From: Moraxella oblonga NBRC 102422
Lineage (GTDB): Bacteria; Pseudomonadota; Gammaproteobacteria; Pseudomonadales; Moraxellaceae
Length of the DNA stretch: 36,714 nucleotides
Assembly (NCBI RefSeq): GCF_001598275.1
Contig: NZ_BCYQ01000023.1
Span: 1-36,714, forward strand
Reading direction: 5' to 3'
Numbering within the stretch: position 1 is the first letter of the stretch; the number at the start of each line of letters is the position of its first letter. Under the pieces are notes generated by a model. That model saw nothing but the letters and a program-made list of their open reading frames with translations, was not told the DNA's origin and made no database searches. A program made the translations under genes and the position numbers. Below are positions 17,504 through 26,318 of the stretch, in pieces.

Positions 17504-18748
17504 ATGAATCATTCTATAAAAATTTATGAAAAACATTTATGTAAAGTTCGTACCATTACTGCTTTTATTTGTTTGTCAAATGATAAAAGTGATTGGGAAA
17601 CTATCCTAAATACCGCCAAATTAAACTGTCAAAAAGTCGCCAACAATCTTATAGATAACGGATATATTGTACAATCTCTTCGTTTGGTTACTAATCCATT
17701 TGGTGAATACATCAATACAGATAATATAGATTCTGCCAAACAAGATTTGGCGTATTTGACTAATATTTTAAATAAACTTAATAAGGATAATCCTTTACGT
17801 CTTAGATTTGCCATTGGTGAAGCCAAAACTGCCAAAGAAATTGAGCTATTGCCAGAGCTGATTAGAGATTATGGTGATTTGTGTAATGCATGTGTCAATA
17901 TTGATGTTGATGAGTATGGTTTTTTAGATAATGACAAAATTATCAACAGTGTTCACGTCATCAATCGCATTGCTAATATCACACCAAATGGACAAGGCAA
18001 TTTTAATTTTACCGTTAATTTTAATTGCAATTCTTTTATTCCTTATTTTCCTGCCAGTTATCACCGTAATGAACTGGGTAATGTTTTGGTGGTAGGTCTT
18101 GAAACACCTGATTTGTTGGTTACTGCCCTAAATGATATTCGACATCAAAAATCACAATTAAGCCACGCCAAATTTATGCAATTGGGCTACGAAGTCATGC
18201 ACCAAGCTCTAAGCCAACATATTTTACCAATCAATAACATTGTGAATAATACCACATTAACAGACAATTATCGTTTTATCGGCATAGATACTTCTGCCGC
18301 CCCCTCAAAAAATTGCTCATCAATGACGCAGCTTTATGAATTATTGGGTGTGCCATTTTTTGGTGCATCTGGTACGGTTGAGGTTTCTGCATTATTAACC
18401 AAAGTTTTTAAAAGCATTGCTGTTACACAAGTAGGATTTAGTGGTTTGATGCTTGCCGTTACCGAAGATGTGGGGTTGGCGATAGGTACACAAAGGGGTG
18501 ATTTTGATATTCATGGGCTTTTGACATTTAGTAGTGTATGTGGCATTGGACTTGATACTGTGCCTATTGAGGGCGATACATCACCAGATAAAATTGTTCG
18601 TATCATGCGTGATACAGGCACGATGGCATATCGCCTAAATAAGCCTTTAACAGTGCGTTTATTTCCTGTACCTAATCTTGTCAAAGGGCAAATCACCACA
18701 TTTGAAAGTGATGATTTGTGCAATTGTGCGGTTATGGAATTACCTTAA
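17504..18748 (+). CDS. DUF711 family protein
   Basis: The 414-residue protein matches the DUF711 family. The N-terminus reads KVRTITAFICLS and later IDNGYIVQSLRLVTNPFGEY, and the C-terminus carries the hallmark CGIGLDTVPIEGDTSPDKIVRIMRDTGTMAYRLNKPLTVRLFPVPN. The family has a fold related to glycyl-radical enzymes but lacks an assigned reaction. It is Asn- and Ile-rich and its DNA is AT-richer than its neighbours, with flanks that share no operon partner, so it could be acquired. GGAG sits 9 bases before the ATG. There is no membrane segment. Confidence 0.88.
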   Translation: MNHSIKIYEKHLCKVRTITAFICLSNDKSDWETILNTAKLNCQKVANNLIDNGYIVQSLRLVTNPFGEYINTDNIDSAKQDLAYLTNILNKLNKDNPLRLRFAIGEAKTAKEIELLPELIRDYGDLCNACVNIDVDEYGFLDNDKIINSVHVINRIANITPNGQGNFNFTVNFNCNSFIPYFPASYHRNELGNVLVVGLETPDLLVTALNDIRHQKSQLSHAKFMQLGYEVMHQALSQHILPINNIVNNTTLTDNYRFIGIDTSAAPSKNCSSMTQLYELLGVPFFGASGTVEVSALLTKVFKSIAVTQVGFSGLMLAVTEDVGLAIGTQRGDFDIHGLLTFSSVCGIGLDTVPIEGDTSPDKIVRIMRDTGTMAYRLNKPLTVRLFPVPNLVKGQITTFESDDLCNCAVMELP

Positions 18749-18844
18749 TATTGATACATCAAACGAAACTAAATATGGGTTTAGGGGTAAATATTATTTG
18801 CCCCTTACCTATCTTAGAAGCAGTATATCTACATTAATGACAAA

Positions 18845-20005
18845 TCAATAAGTAGTCAATGTGGATTCTCCATGTACTTTTTGATGTTTATCAATACGGT
18901 AGATTTTATTGGGTTCATCTTTTTTGGTAACGTCAACCAGTCCATTTTCAAAGCCACCCCAAACATCACTATAAATCAATGGTAATACCAATTTTCCTTG
19001 TGTATCTATAAATCCATACAAACCATCTTTTTTCACCATAAATAAACCTTCATCGTTTATGTTTGTGATAAGGCTGTATTTGGCATTTTCAGCGACAATG
19101 ATGTTACCTTTATTGTTGGCAAGTAAATAAGCATCTTGACTTTCAATGGTAAGATAGCCCTTATAAGAGGAGGTGATTCTTCTATATTTTTCATTGGGTT
19201 TGATGATAAAATCACCCTTAGTATTTATCACACCATAGCCCACATCATTGCGTACTACCGCCACGCCATCGCTAAAATTGTTGGCTTCATAAAATTGATG
19301 AGGTATGATTAATTGAGCTTTGTTATTCATAAAACCGATTAAACCATCTTTTTCATTAATGGCAAGTCCGTCATGAAAAGATTGACTGCCACCTGTACGA
19401 GTATCTAATTTGCCATTGCGATAATCATAGGATTTGATGATTTTGTCTGCATCAGAGGCATTGCCCAATAATATTCTTTCTGTACCTTCTTGTGTAATAA
19501 AACCACATCTGTCTTTAATGCAAATGCGTGCCAAACCATCATAAAAATCATCCATGTGAGTATAAGTTTTTTTACTGATAATGCGACCATTATTATCAAT
19601 CATGTGCCATTGATAATAATTTGGGTCATCTTTTTTCTTATTATTAGTGTTTTTAAATGCTTTATATCTATCCATGCCAATATCTTTTAATTCATCATAA
19701 AAATCACTGACAAATTGTCCTTTTTCATCAATCAAGCGGTATTTATAATAACTGCCAAAACTGATACCAACAACTGCTCTGTTGTTATTAAATGGTTCGG
19801 CAAAATCAAACTGATACTCTATGAGTGTTTTGTATTTTGGGTCAATATAGCCATATTTACCTTCTTTTTTGGCAACAGCCATACCATGATGAAATTCACC
19901 AACCTCTATATGACTGTATTTTTCAAATTTGTACCATTGATAAGAGTACCAACAAGCAAATGTCAACAATGCAAATAAAAATAAAATACGTATGCTTCTA
20001 AACAT
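18845..20005 (-). CDS. Membrane-anchored WG-repeat protein
   Basis: The 386-residue protein has one N-terminal hydrophobic helix (about 6-24), probably a membrane anchor. It is followed by five or more WG-type repeats, for example KEGKYGYIDPKYKTLIEYQF, KDRCGFITQEG, KDGLIGFMNNKAQLIIPHQF, NDVGYGVINTKGDFIIKP and KDGLYGFIDTQGKLVLPLIY. WG repeats form beta-rich, probably ligand- or protein-binding surfaces and have no fixed function. It is more divergent than the tandem pair at 25551-27106. It lies 20 bases downstream of rsmI in the same direction and may be read through from it. Confidence 0.85.
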   Translation of the reverse strand: MFRSIRILFLFALLTFACWYSYQWYKFEKYSHIEVGEFHHGMAVAKKEGKYGYIDPKYKTLIEYQFDFAEPFNNNRAVVGISFGSYYKYRLIDEKGQFVSDFYDELKDIGMDRYKAFKNTNNKKKDDPNYYQWHMIDNNGRIISKKTYTHMDDFYDGLARICIKDRCGFITQEGTERILLGNASDADKIIKSYDYRNGKLDTRTGGSQSFHDGLAINEKDGLIGFMNNKAQLIIPHQFYEANNFSDGVAVVRNDVGYGVINTKGDFIIKPNEKYRRITSSYKGYLTIESQDAYLLANNKGNIIVAENAKYSLITNINDEGLFMVKKDGLYGFIDTQGKLVLPLIYSDVWGGFENGLVDVTKKDEPNKIYRIDKHQKVHGESTLTTY

Positions 20006-20025
20006 AAAATCCCTTAATTGTAATT

Positions 20026-20859
20026 TTAGTGGGCTTGATTTAATTGTAGTAATCTATCATAAACTTCACTCTTTTTAATTCCCAACACTTCCGCTACAAT
20101 GCTACTGGCTTTTTTTGGTGGTAATTCTTTGGCAATGGCAAGTAGCCAATCATCATAATCCGTTTTTTGCTCTTTTTGGGTGTTGCCTGCCATGACGATG
20201 ACAATTTCACCACGTTGTTGGTTGGGGTCATTTTTTACAAATTCTAATAAATCAATCAGTGGTAATTTTTTGATGGTTTCAAAAGTTTTGGTGATTTCAC
20301 GGCATAGTGTTGCCTCTCGTTGACTGCCAAAAACGTCCACCATGTCAAAGATACACTCAACAATACGGTGCGGTGCTTCATAAAAAATCAACGTTTCACT
20401 GCTGTTTTGATGTGCCTTTAAGGTTTCAATACGCCCATGTTGTTTGGCAGGCAAAAATCCCAAAAAGGTAAATTTATCAGACGGCAAACCCGCCACCGAC
20501 AACGCTCCAATGACTGCACACGCCCCCACAATAGGCACAACTTGTATGCCTATGTCATGGCAGGATTTGACGAGGCGAAAGCCGGGGTCTGAGATGAGTG
20601 GTGTGCCAGCATCAGAGATGAGAGCTAGTGATTGACCGCTTTGTAACTTTTCAATCAAGCGAGCCGTTTGTGTGTCGGCGTTGTGTTCGTGATAGGCAAT
20701 GGTGGGGGTTGATATATTAAAAAAACTTAATAATTTAGAGCTTGTGCGAGTATCTTCGCAGGCGATAACATCAACCGATTTTAGGGTATCAATCGCTCTT
20801 TGACTTATGTCATTAAGATTGCCAATGGGGGTTGCAACTATGTATAAAATACCTGTCAT
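20026..20859 (-). CDS. rsmI: 16S rRNA 2'-O-methyltransferase RsmI (C1402)
   Basis: RsmI methylates the 2'-OH of C1402 in the decoding centre of 16S rRNA using SAM. The 277-residue protein has the signatures GILYIVATPIGNLNDIS, ACEDTRTSSKLL, SDAGTPLISDPG, VPIVGACAVIGALSVAGLP and FYEAPHRI. I use ATG 20859, which has AGGA about 9 bases upstream and matches the family start (E. coli 286 residues); the open frame reaches 20907 but would overlap engB. The start lies 4 bases past the engB stop, so the pair forms an operon. Confidence 0.96.
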   Translation of the reverse strand: MTGILYIVATPIGNLNDISQRAIDTLKSVDVIACEDTRTSSKLLSFFNISTPTIAYHEHNADTQTARLIEKLQSGQSLALISDAGTPLISDPGFRLVKSCHDIGIQVVPIVGACAVIGALSVAGLPSDKFTFLGFLPAKQHGRIETLKAHQNSSETLIFYEAPHRIVECIFDMVDVFGSQREATLCREITKTFETIKKLPLIDLLEFVKNDPNQQRGEIVIVMAGNTQKEQKTDYDDWLLAIAKELPPKKASSIVAEVLGIKKSEVYDRLLQLNQAH

Positions 20860-20863
20860 TTTT

Positions 20864-21559
20864 TTATTCCTGATGATTGGTTGAGTAGGTGTTTTGTGAT
20901 GCGTCATTTTCTACATTTTTATTATCAATGTTTAAATCATTATCCAAATGCAACCAATTGCCCAAGACATTAGCCAATTCATCAATACCTTCTTTATCCA
21001 ATGCTGAAAAAAGCTGAATAGAAAATGGTAAATCCAAACTGGATAATTGTTTTTTTGTTTGTAATAAGGTGGTTTTTTGAGCACCACGTTTTAATTTGTC
21101 AGCTTTTGTTAAAAGAACGTGTACAGGCAAATCGCCGTCCTTTGCCCAATGAAGCATTTGTTCATCAAAATATTTTAAGGGGTGGCGAATATCGGTCAAT
21201 AAAATCAAACCAACCAAACTTTCACGGTGTACCAGATAATTTTCAAGTTCTTTTTGCCATTTGATTTTCATCGCTTCTGGCACTTGTGCATAGCCATAGC
21301 CGGGCAAATCAACAATGCGACTGTTTGGTGAGCCAACATTAAAAAAGTTAATCATCTGCGTCCGCCCCGGTGTTTTAGAAGAGCGTGCAAGCTGTTTTTG
21401 GTGGGTGATGGTATTGATGGCAGAAGATTTTCCAGCATTTGAACGTCCAGCAAATGCCACTTCATAACCCATATCAGGTGGGCATAGTTTGAGGGTGGGA
21501 GCGGATAGGGCAAAACTGGTTTGGCGAATTTGTTTTAGATAATCTGTGGTGTTCATCAT
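20864..21559 (-). CDS. engB: Ribosome-biogenesis GTPase EngB (YihA/YsxC)
   Basis: EngB is an essential small GTPase that assists 50S subunit assembly. The GTPase motifs are present: G1 GRSNAGKS (38-45), G2 region KTPGRTQMINFF, G3 DLPGYG (84-89) and G4 TKAD (151-154). At 231 residues it is slightly longer than E. coli EngB (210) because of an acidic, Asn-rich C-terminal tail (DLNIDNKNVENDASQNTYSTNHQE region). The first ATG (21559) is followed immediately by a second (21556); either may be used. The gene leads an operon with rsmI. Confidence 0.96.
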   Translation of the reverse strand: MMNTTDYLKQIRQTSFALSAPTLKLCPPDMGYEVAFAGRSNAGKSSAINTITHQKQLARSSKTPGRTQMINFFNVGSPNSRIVDLPGYGYAQVPEAMKIKWQKELENYLVHRESLVGLILLTDIRHPLKYFDEQMLHWAKDGDLPVHVLLTKADKLKRGAQKTTLLQTKKQLSSLDLPFSIQLFSALDKEGIDELANVLGNWLHLDNDLNIDNKNVENDASQNTYSTNHQE

Positions 21560-21764
21560 TTTTTGGTAGGTGTGTTTGGATAGATGAAAAGTGTAGCACG
21601 TTTTTAGGATTTGACAAGTTAAAAAATCCAGCCTGATGACTGGATTTGTGCATTGAGGTCTGGGTTGGGGTGTATTGAACCTTTATAACACTACTTGCAA
21701 TATAGTAATAATGTAGAAATAAAGATGGCTAAATCTTATTTTTCTTCGTCAAAAACTTGTCTGA

Positions 21765-21903
21765 TATACTAAGCGAACCTAAAAACTGGTACAAAAACTG
21801 TTCACCTCAAGCTATGCCTGCGGATGAGTTTCTGTTATGGTTTGACAAGCTCACCACGAACGAAAAAACCTAATATGGTGCATTTTGGGTTTAATTGACT
21901 ATA
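21765..21903. repeat. MITE-like repeat element, copy 2 (inverted)
   Basis: Inside the 365-bp gap between engB and the receptor gene, this 139-bp block is the reverse complement of the left part of the element at 1322-1624. The core is 21798-21870 (complement of TTCGTGGTGAGCTTGTCAAA ... GGTGAACAG), and the ends TATACTAAGCGAACCTAAAA and TTAATTGACTATA resemble its inverted ends. The rest of the gap has a weak hairpin AAATCCAG / CTGGATTT (21624-21647) and no gene. Confidence 0.6.
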
Positions 21904-21924
21904 AATACAAAAGTTCAACATACC

Positions 21925-24483
21925 CTAGTATTTGAAGTTTACCCCCACACTAAAATTACGCCCCATTTGAGGAATGTAGGGTAAAAAAGTCTCATGAGCG
22001 TAGATTTTTTGGTTTAGGATATTATTGGCATTAAAAAATAAAGAATACTCACCTGCACCAATGACGTTTTTATAATTTAACCCTACATTGACCAAATGAT
22101 GTCCTTGTGTGGCATTTTCAAAATTGGAGGTTTTAGATTGGGTGAATGTGCGAACATATTCAGCCTCGCCAGTCCAGTTGTCGCCCCAGTTGGTTTTTAT
22201 TTTTGCCCCAAGACGCATGGGTGGTAGGCGTGGGGTATAACGGTCATTAGGTTTGGTGTATTCTTTGATTTCTTTGCTAAAAAAACCTGCTGGTTCGTAA
22301 CGACTGACAATCGGTGCTAAATTGTGTAATCGCCCTTTGACATAGTCCCCAAAAATCGCACCATAATATTTGTCGTTAAACTGGTAGCCGATTTTGCCTT
22401 CTACGCCATAAAATTTGGCAGGGGATTGGTCATAGTGGTTGATGCGTAAATGCAAGGGGTGTCTTACTTTGGCTGTGCCTAGATATTCATTGATGGTGTG
22501 TAGATAAATATAATTATCAAAATCATACAGATAACCTGACAGTTGATAATCTAATTTGTCTCCCTTAAAATCAAAACCCAATTCGTAACTGTTTGCTTTT
22601 TCTTTGGTAAGATGGCGATTGCCCATTTCAAACGAATTGGTAGCAAGATGCATACCGTGCGTATATAACTCTTGGGCATTGGGCAATCGTTCTTGATGAG
22701 TGGCGTTAAAAGATAGACGGTGTTTGGGTAAAAATTGCCAATGTACACCCATACCATAAGAATTGGCGTGATTTTGGTGGGGTTTGGTGGCGTCTATGGC
22801 ATCATTGATGGCACGGTCTAGGGCTTCACCTTTTAAGAAAACCAGGCGATGATTGGTGATACGGTCTTTGATGTAATCTAGGTCATAATCCATCTTGACT
22901 GTTTGTTTTTCAAAACGAGTACCAAATTCTAATGCTACTTTACCCCATTGGTATTGTCCCATGCCAAAAATACTTTGGTTATTTAGGGTGTTTTGGGTTA
23001 AAAGAGGTAGCTGTCGCCAGTTGGTTTGTGGTGATAGACCGCTATTGTTTTGTTTGATGTATTGTATGCCCCATAAAGCACTAAATCTATCTGTTGGGCG
23101 GTGGGTAAATTCCAAACGAGCAACCTTGCCTTTGTTTTTAAAGGAAGTGTTGGTCATGCCAGCTTCTTTTTCGTCATGAGTATAATCTACAAGCCCCGCA
23201 TTAAAACGCACGCTGTCTATAAACGAAGTGGGGTTTTGCCATTGTCCTCTTAGGTCATAACGGCGAGTGCTTAGGTCAATGTAGGGTGTGCCTATATGTT
23301 CGTGTTCTGGAATGACGCCGTGCGAGCCTTGTTGTGAGCCGTTGGCATTATGAATGTGTTTGCCACAGTCAGGACGTGGATTGATGTAGTTAATGTCGTC
23401 TGTGTTGATTAATTGGGGGTATTTTGCCAAATAAGGCTTGGTACGAATGGCGTCAAAAGTAGAAATCACCCCACACCCTTCATACAGATGATTGTGAGCG
23501 GGTAAACCATATTTGTCCTTGCGTTCGCTTAGTGCCACGCCCACATAGCCTTTGTCATGAACCCACGACAATCCAATGCTACCCACCTTAGAATCCGCCC
23601 AACTTTGGGGTAGATAATCTAGCTGATTGGTCTGTACGTCCAGATGAGATTGGTAGAGGGCTTTTTTGTCAAGATAGTTTTGTTCAGAACGAATATAGTG
23701 TTTTTCATCACGCCAATGAGGGCGTTTGCCTTGTTTAAAAAGTTCATATTCTGCTTCAAGGCTGGCTAGACGGTCAGGAGCTGATACATAATTATCCAAA
23801 GCCTGACGATTTTTGAAGTTTTGTTGGATATAATTTGGTGTGCGGTAGTCGTTTGAGGTCTTGTGCAAGCCTTCTAAATGAGCCACAAATCCCTTGCCCA
23901 AGTCAGCCGTCAATGCCCCTGTTGCCAGTTTTTCGTGGTTGCCCGTGTTATAACGGATACCAGCTTCACCAGTGAAGGGGGTGGCGGGACGATTTTGGGG
24001 GATTTTGTCATCAAGGATATTGACCACACCTGCCAAATTGCCTGATTTATAAAGCAAAGTACTCACGCCACGCACCACCTCAGTACGCCGTGCCAACATG
24101 GTATCTACCATGACAGCATGGTCTGGCGACAGATGTGCCATGTCAATGACATCGGCATTGTTTTGCAAAATGGTCAAACGCTTGCCTTCTTGTCCTCTGA
24201 TGATGGGGGCGGATGCTCCTCCTCCAAATTGGTTTGAATGTATGCCAAGTTCACCATCTAAGGCATCACCCAGCGTGGTGGCTCGTTGTTTTAGTGTGTC
24301 CTTTTTGATAACCATGTCAGTTGTTTGAGCCACACGTGTCAAAGCCACACTGTCTAGGTTCTTTTTACTTAGGGTGATTTTTATCATGTCTAGATTGACC
24401 GTTGGGGTATCGGCTGTATCATGGGCGTGGCTGTTTGCACATAAAGCACAAATGGCGAGGCAAAGTGTGGTTTTTTTTAACAT
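21925..24483 (-). CDS. znuD: ZnuD-like TonB-dependent zinc receptor
   Basis: This outer-membrane receptor would import zinc with energy from TonB. Starting at MLKKTTLCLAICALCANSHAHD gives a signal peptide and 852 residues. The plug domain (about 25-170) contains IKKDTLKQRATTLGDALDGELGIHSNQFGGGASAPIIRGQEGKRL and RTEVVRGVSTLLYKSGNLAGVVNI, strongly ZnuD-like. A large His-rich extracellular loop bounded by two cysteines (YEGCG ... PDCGKHIHNANGS ... HGVIPEHEHIG) matches the zinc-capturing loops of Neisseria ZnuD. The protein ends in aromatic K-Y, as OMPs do. A longer frame starts at 24504, but its ATG precedes the AAGGA likely used as ribosome site. It is divergent from cytochrome c4. Confidence 0.9.
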   Translation of the reverse strand: MLKKTTLCLAICALCANSHAHDTADTPTVNLDMIKITLSKKNLDSVALTRVAQTTDMVIKKDTLKQRATTLGDALDGELGIHSNQFGGGASAPIIRGQEGKRLTILQNNADVIDMAHLSPDHAVMVDTMLARRTEVVRGVSTLLYKSGNLAGVVNILDDKIPQNRPATPFTGEAGIRYNTGNHEKLATGALTADLGKGFVAHLEGLHKTSNDYRTPNYIQQNFKNRQALDNYVSAPDRLASLEAEYELFKQGKRPHWRDEKHYIRSEQNYLDKKALYQSHLDVQTNQLDYLPQSWADSKVGSIGLSWVHDKGYVGVALSERKDKYGLPAHNHLYEGCGVISTFDAIRTKPYLAKYPQLINTDDINYINPRPDCGKHIHNANGSQQGSHGVIPEHEHIGTPYIDLSTRRYDLRGQWQNPTSFIDSVRFNAGLVDYTHDEKEAGMTNTSFKNKGKVARLEFTHRPTDRFSALWGIQYIKQNNSGLSPQTNWRQLPLLTQNTLNNQSIFGMGQYQWGKVALEFGTRFEKQTVKMDYDLDYIKDRITNHRLVFLKGEALDRAINDAIDATKPHQNHANSYGMGVHWQFLPKHRLSFNATHQERLPNAQELYTHGMHLATNSFEMGNRHLTKEKANSYELGFDFKGDKLDYQLSGYLYDFDNYIYLHTINEYLGTAKVRHPLHLRINHYDQSPAKFYGVEGKIGYQFNDKYYGAIFGDYVKGRLHNLAPIVSRYEPAGFFSKEIKEYTKPNDRYTPRLPPMRLGAKIKTNWGDNWTGEAEYVRTFTQSKTSNFENATQGHHLVNVGLNYKNVIGAGEYSLFFNANNILNQKIYAHETFLPYIPQMGRNFSVGVNFKY

Positions 24484-24503
24484 ATTAGAGAGATTTCCTT
24501 GCA

Positions 24504-24528
24504 AAATGTAATATTATTTTATATCATT
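24504..24528 (-). promoter_or_regulatory. Candidate Zur-type operator before the ZnuD gene
   Basis: AAATGTAATATTATTTTATATCATT is an AT-rich imperfect inverted repeat (AATG.ATA at both ends) resembling gammaproteobacterial Zur boxes. It lies just upstream of the start, where zinc repression would act. The match is loose and any AT-rich palindrome could look similar. Confidence 0.3.
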
Positions 24529-24698
24529 GATAAATTTTGTGCAACCATTGACAACAAATTGTGTCGGTTGTGATATTTGATGAGGCATAAATTTACAAAA
24601 AAGTTGAAATATTTATGGCTGTCATGAAAGGCTAGGCGGTGTAAATATAAAAAAAGTTACCAAAACCACATTTTTTATAGGAAAATTTGCCAAAATCT

Positions 24699-24783
24699 TG
24701 CTATAATAGGGCGTATTTTTAAAAATTTGTAATCCATTTTGGATAGCCATTCAACAAAACCCAAGACTTGGGGAGAGAGCCCC
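24699..24783 (+). promoter_or_regulatory. Extended -10 promoter and structured leader of cytochrome c4
   Basis: TGCTATAAT (24699-24707) is a perfect extended -10. The leader of about 90 bases holds small hairpins: ATCCA-TTT-TGGAT (24732-24744) and GGGG-AGAGAG-CCCC (24770-24783). TAGGA follows 8 bases before the ATG. The rest of the 24484-24804 spacer has no gene. Confidence 0.55.
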
Positions 24784-24804
24784 AGTAGTTAGTAGGAAAT
24801 TGTT

Positions 24805-25503
24805 ATGAAACCTGCAAAATCCCTTTTAGCCCGCACTTTATTGAAAGTTGTCCTTGCCACAGGTTTTGGTTTTGCCAGCTTATCTGCTCTATCAGCCCCT
24901 GTCGTGCCTGAGTACGATGTCGCCAGAGGTAAAGCCATTGTGGAGGCAAACTGTGCTGCCTGTCATGGTGCAAACGGTGTCTCTGTCGCTCCTGCCCAGC
25001 CTAACTTGGGTGGTCAAAACGTCAAATATCTCTATAAACAACTTGTTGATTTTAAAAACAAAGCTCGCCGTAACGGTATCATGGAAGCACAGCTTGTGGG
25101 TTTGACCCAGCAAGATTTGGCAGATGTGGCAGGCTATTTTTCTGAACAAAAACCATGGATGCCTGGCTATGGCAATAAAGCAACATTTGCCGAAGCCCAA
25201 AAACTATACTTGGGTGGCGACAAAACTCGTGGCATTATCCCTTGTGCAGGTTGTCATGACCCCAAAGGCTCTGGCAACGAATGGGCAGCTTTTCCACGTC
25301 TAGGTGGTCAGCACGCCACTTATATCGCTACTCAGCTTAAACTATTCCGTGCAGCAGGTCGTGAGGATGATGTGGGCGAAACCGAAATGCGTACCAATGA
25401 TGCCGCCAAAAAAGGCGAGAAAGGCATGATGCAAATGGTCGCCTCCAAACTTTCTGACAGAGACATCAAGATTTTGTCCGAATTTATCACCGCAGTACAC
25501 TGA
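24805..25503 (+). CDS. Cytochrome c4 (di-heme)
   Basis: This periplasmic electron carrier passes electrons to terminal oxidases. The 232-residue protein has a long signal peptide (cleavage about residue 31, after LSALSA) and two cytochrome c domains with heme motifs CAACH (50-54) and CAGCH (147-151). The paired LGGQN.KYLYKQL and LGGQHATYIATQL segments after each heme are typical of c4. The C-terminus ILSEFITAVH is also typical. It is a single-gene unit with its own extended -10 promoter and a strong terminator. Confidence 0.95.
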   Translation: MKPAKSLLARTLLKVVLATGFGFASLSALSAPVVPEYDVARGKAIVEANCAACHGANGVSVAPAQPNLGGQNVKYLYKQLVDFKNKARRNGIMEAQLVGLTQQDLADVAGYFSEQKPWMPGYGNKATFAEAQKLYLGGDKTRGIIPCAGCHDPKGSGNEWAAFPRLGGQHATYIATQLKLFRAAGREDDVGETEMRTNDAAKKGEKGMMQMVASKLSDRDIKILSEFITAVH

Positions 25504-25509
25504 TGTACC

Positions 25510-25543
25510 AATAAAAAACCCCAAATATTTGGGGTTTTTTATT
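25510..25543. terminator. Bidirectional terminator after cytochrome c4
   Basis: A perfect 34-base palindrome (AATAAAAAACCCCAAAT and its complement) with A and T runs on both sides sits between convergent genes. Confidence 0.92.
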
Positions 25544-25550
25544 GATGTTG

Positions 25551-26318
25551 TTATTTGTCGTCTTTTTCGGGGATAATTTTGCCTGTTTTGTCAATACGAT
25601 GATAATCACCGCCTTGATAGACCGTGGCAACACCATCATCAAAACCAGTGGCGTATTCATAGTTTAGACCAATGACGATTTTGCCTGCATTGTTGATAAA
25701 GCCATAGCGATAGATTTCATCGCCATCATCATCAACGCCAACTTGTTTGGCAACCAAAGCAAGCCCTTCGCTAAATTTGTCCATGATGTCATATTCAAAG
25801 GCGATTTTGGTTTTGCCTTGTTTGTCAATCATACCCCATTTTTTGTCTTTTTGGGCAACAACCAAACCTTCATCAAACCAATTGTCAGTATCTTCGTAGA
25901 TGGGCTTGATGACGATTTTGCCTGTTTTGTCAATGAAGCCATATTTGCCATTTTGTTCAATCTTGGCAAGCCCTTCACTAAAACCCCAAGCATCATCAAA
26001 AATTGGTTTTATGGCAAAATCCCCCTTTGGGTTAAGATAGCCATATTTGTCATTTTGCTTGACGAGTGCAAGCCCTTCTTGAAAGGTGTAGGCTTCTTCA
26101 AACTTAGGAGCAATGACGATTTTGCCAGATTTGTCCGCATAGCCGATTTGACTAACAGGAGTAACAGGCACCAACGTCAAATCATCACAATCATCAAAAT
26201 CATGCTCAAAAACGTAGCCGTCTGGTGCTTTAAAACCACAAAACTCATCGTCATGGTCATCATCTGCCCAAGCGGTTAGGCTTAGGCATAGTAGTAGGCT
26301 TAGTCCAAGTTTTTTCAT
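25551..26318 (-). CDS. Exported WG-repeat protein, tandem copy 2
   Basis: The 255-residue protein has a signal peptide (MKKLGLSLLLCLSLTAWA), then an acidic segment with two cysteines (DDDHDDEFCGFKAPDGYVFEHDFDDCDD) and about six WG-type repeats such as QNDKYGYLNPKGDFAIKPIF, QNGKYGFIDKTGKIVIKPIY and KDKKWGMIDKQGKTKIAFEY. It is a clear paralogue of the upstream gene, sharing repeat order and the Cys-x-n-PxGY-x-n-CD opening, so the pair arose by duplication. Start and upstream stop overlap (ATGA), and GAGG before the ATG lies inside the upstream gene, so translation is coupled. Function unknown; it is presumably periplasmic or surface-exposed. Confidence 0.88.
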   Translation of the reverse strand: MKKLGLSLLLCLSLTAWADDDHDDEFCGFKAPDGYVFEHDFDDCDDLTLVPVTPVSQIGYADKSGKIVIAPKFEEAYTFQEGLALVKQNDKYGYLNPKGDFAIKPIFDDAWGFSEGLAKIEQNGKYGFIDKTGKIVIKPIYEDTDNWFDEGLVVAQKDKKWGMIDKQGKTKIAFEYDIMDKFSEGLALVAKQVGVDDDGDEIYRYGFINNAGKIVIGLNYEYATGFDDGVATVYQGGDYHRIDKTGKIIPEKDDK

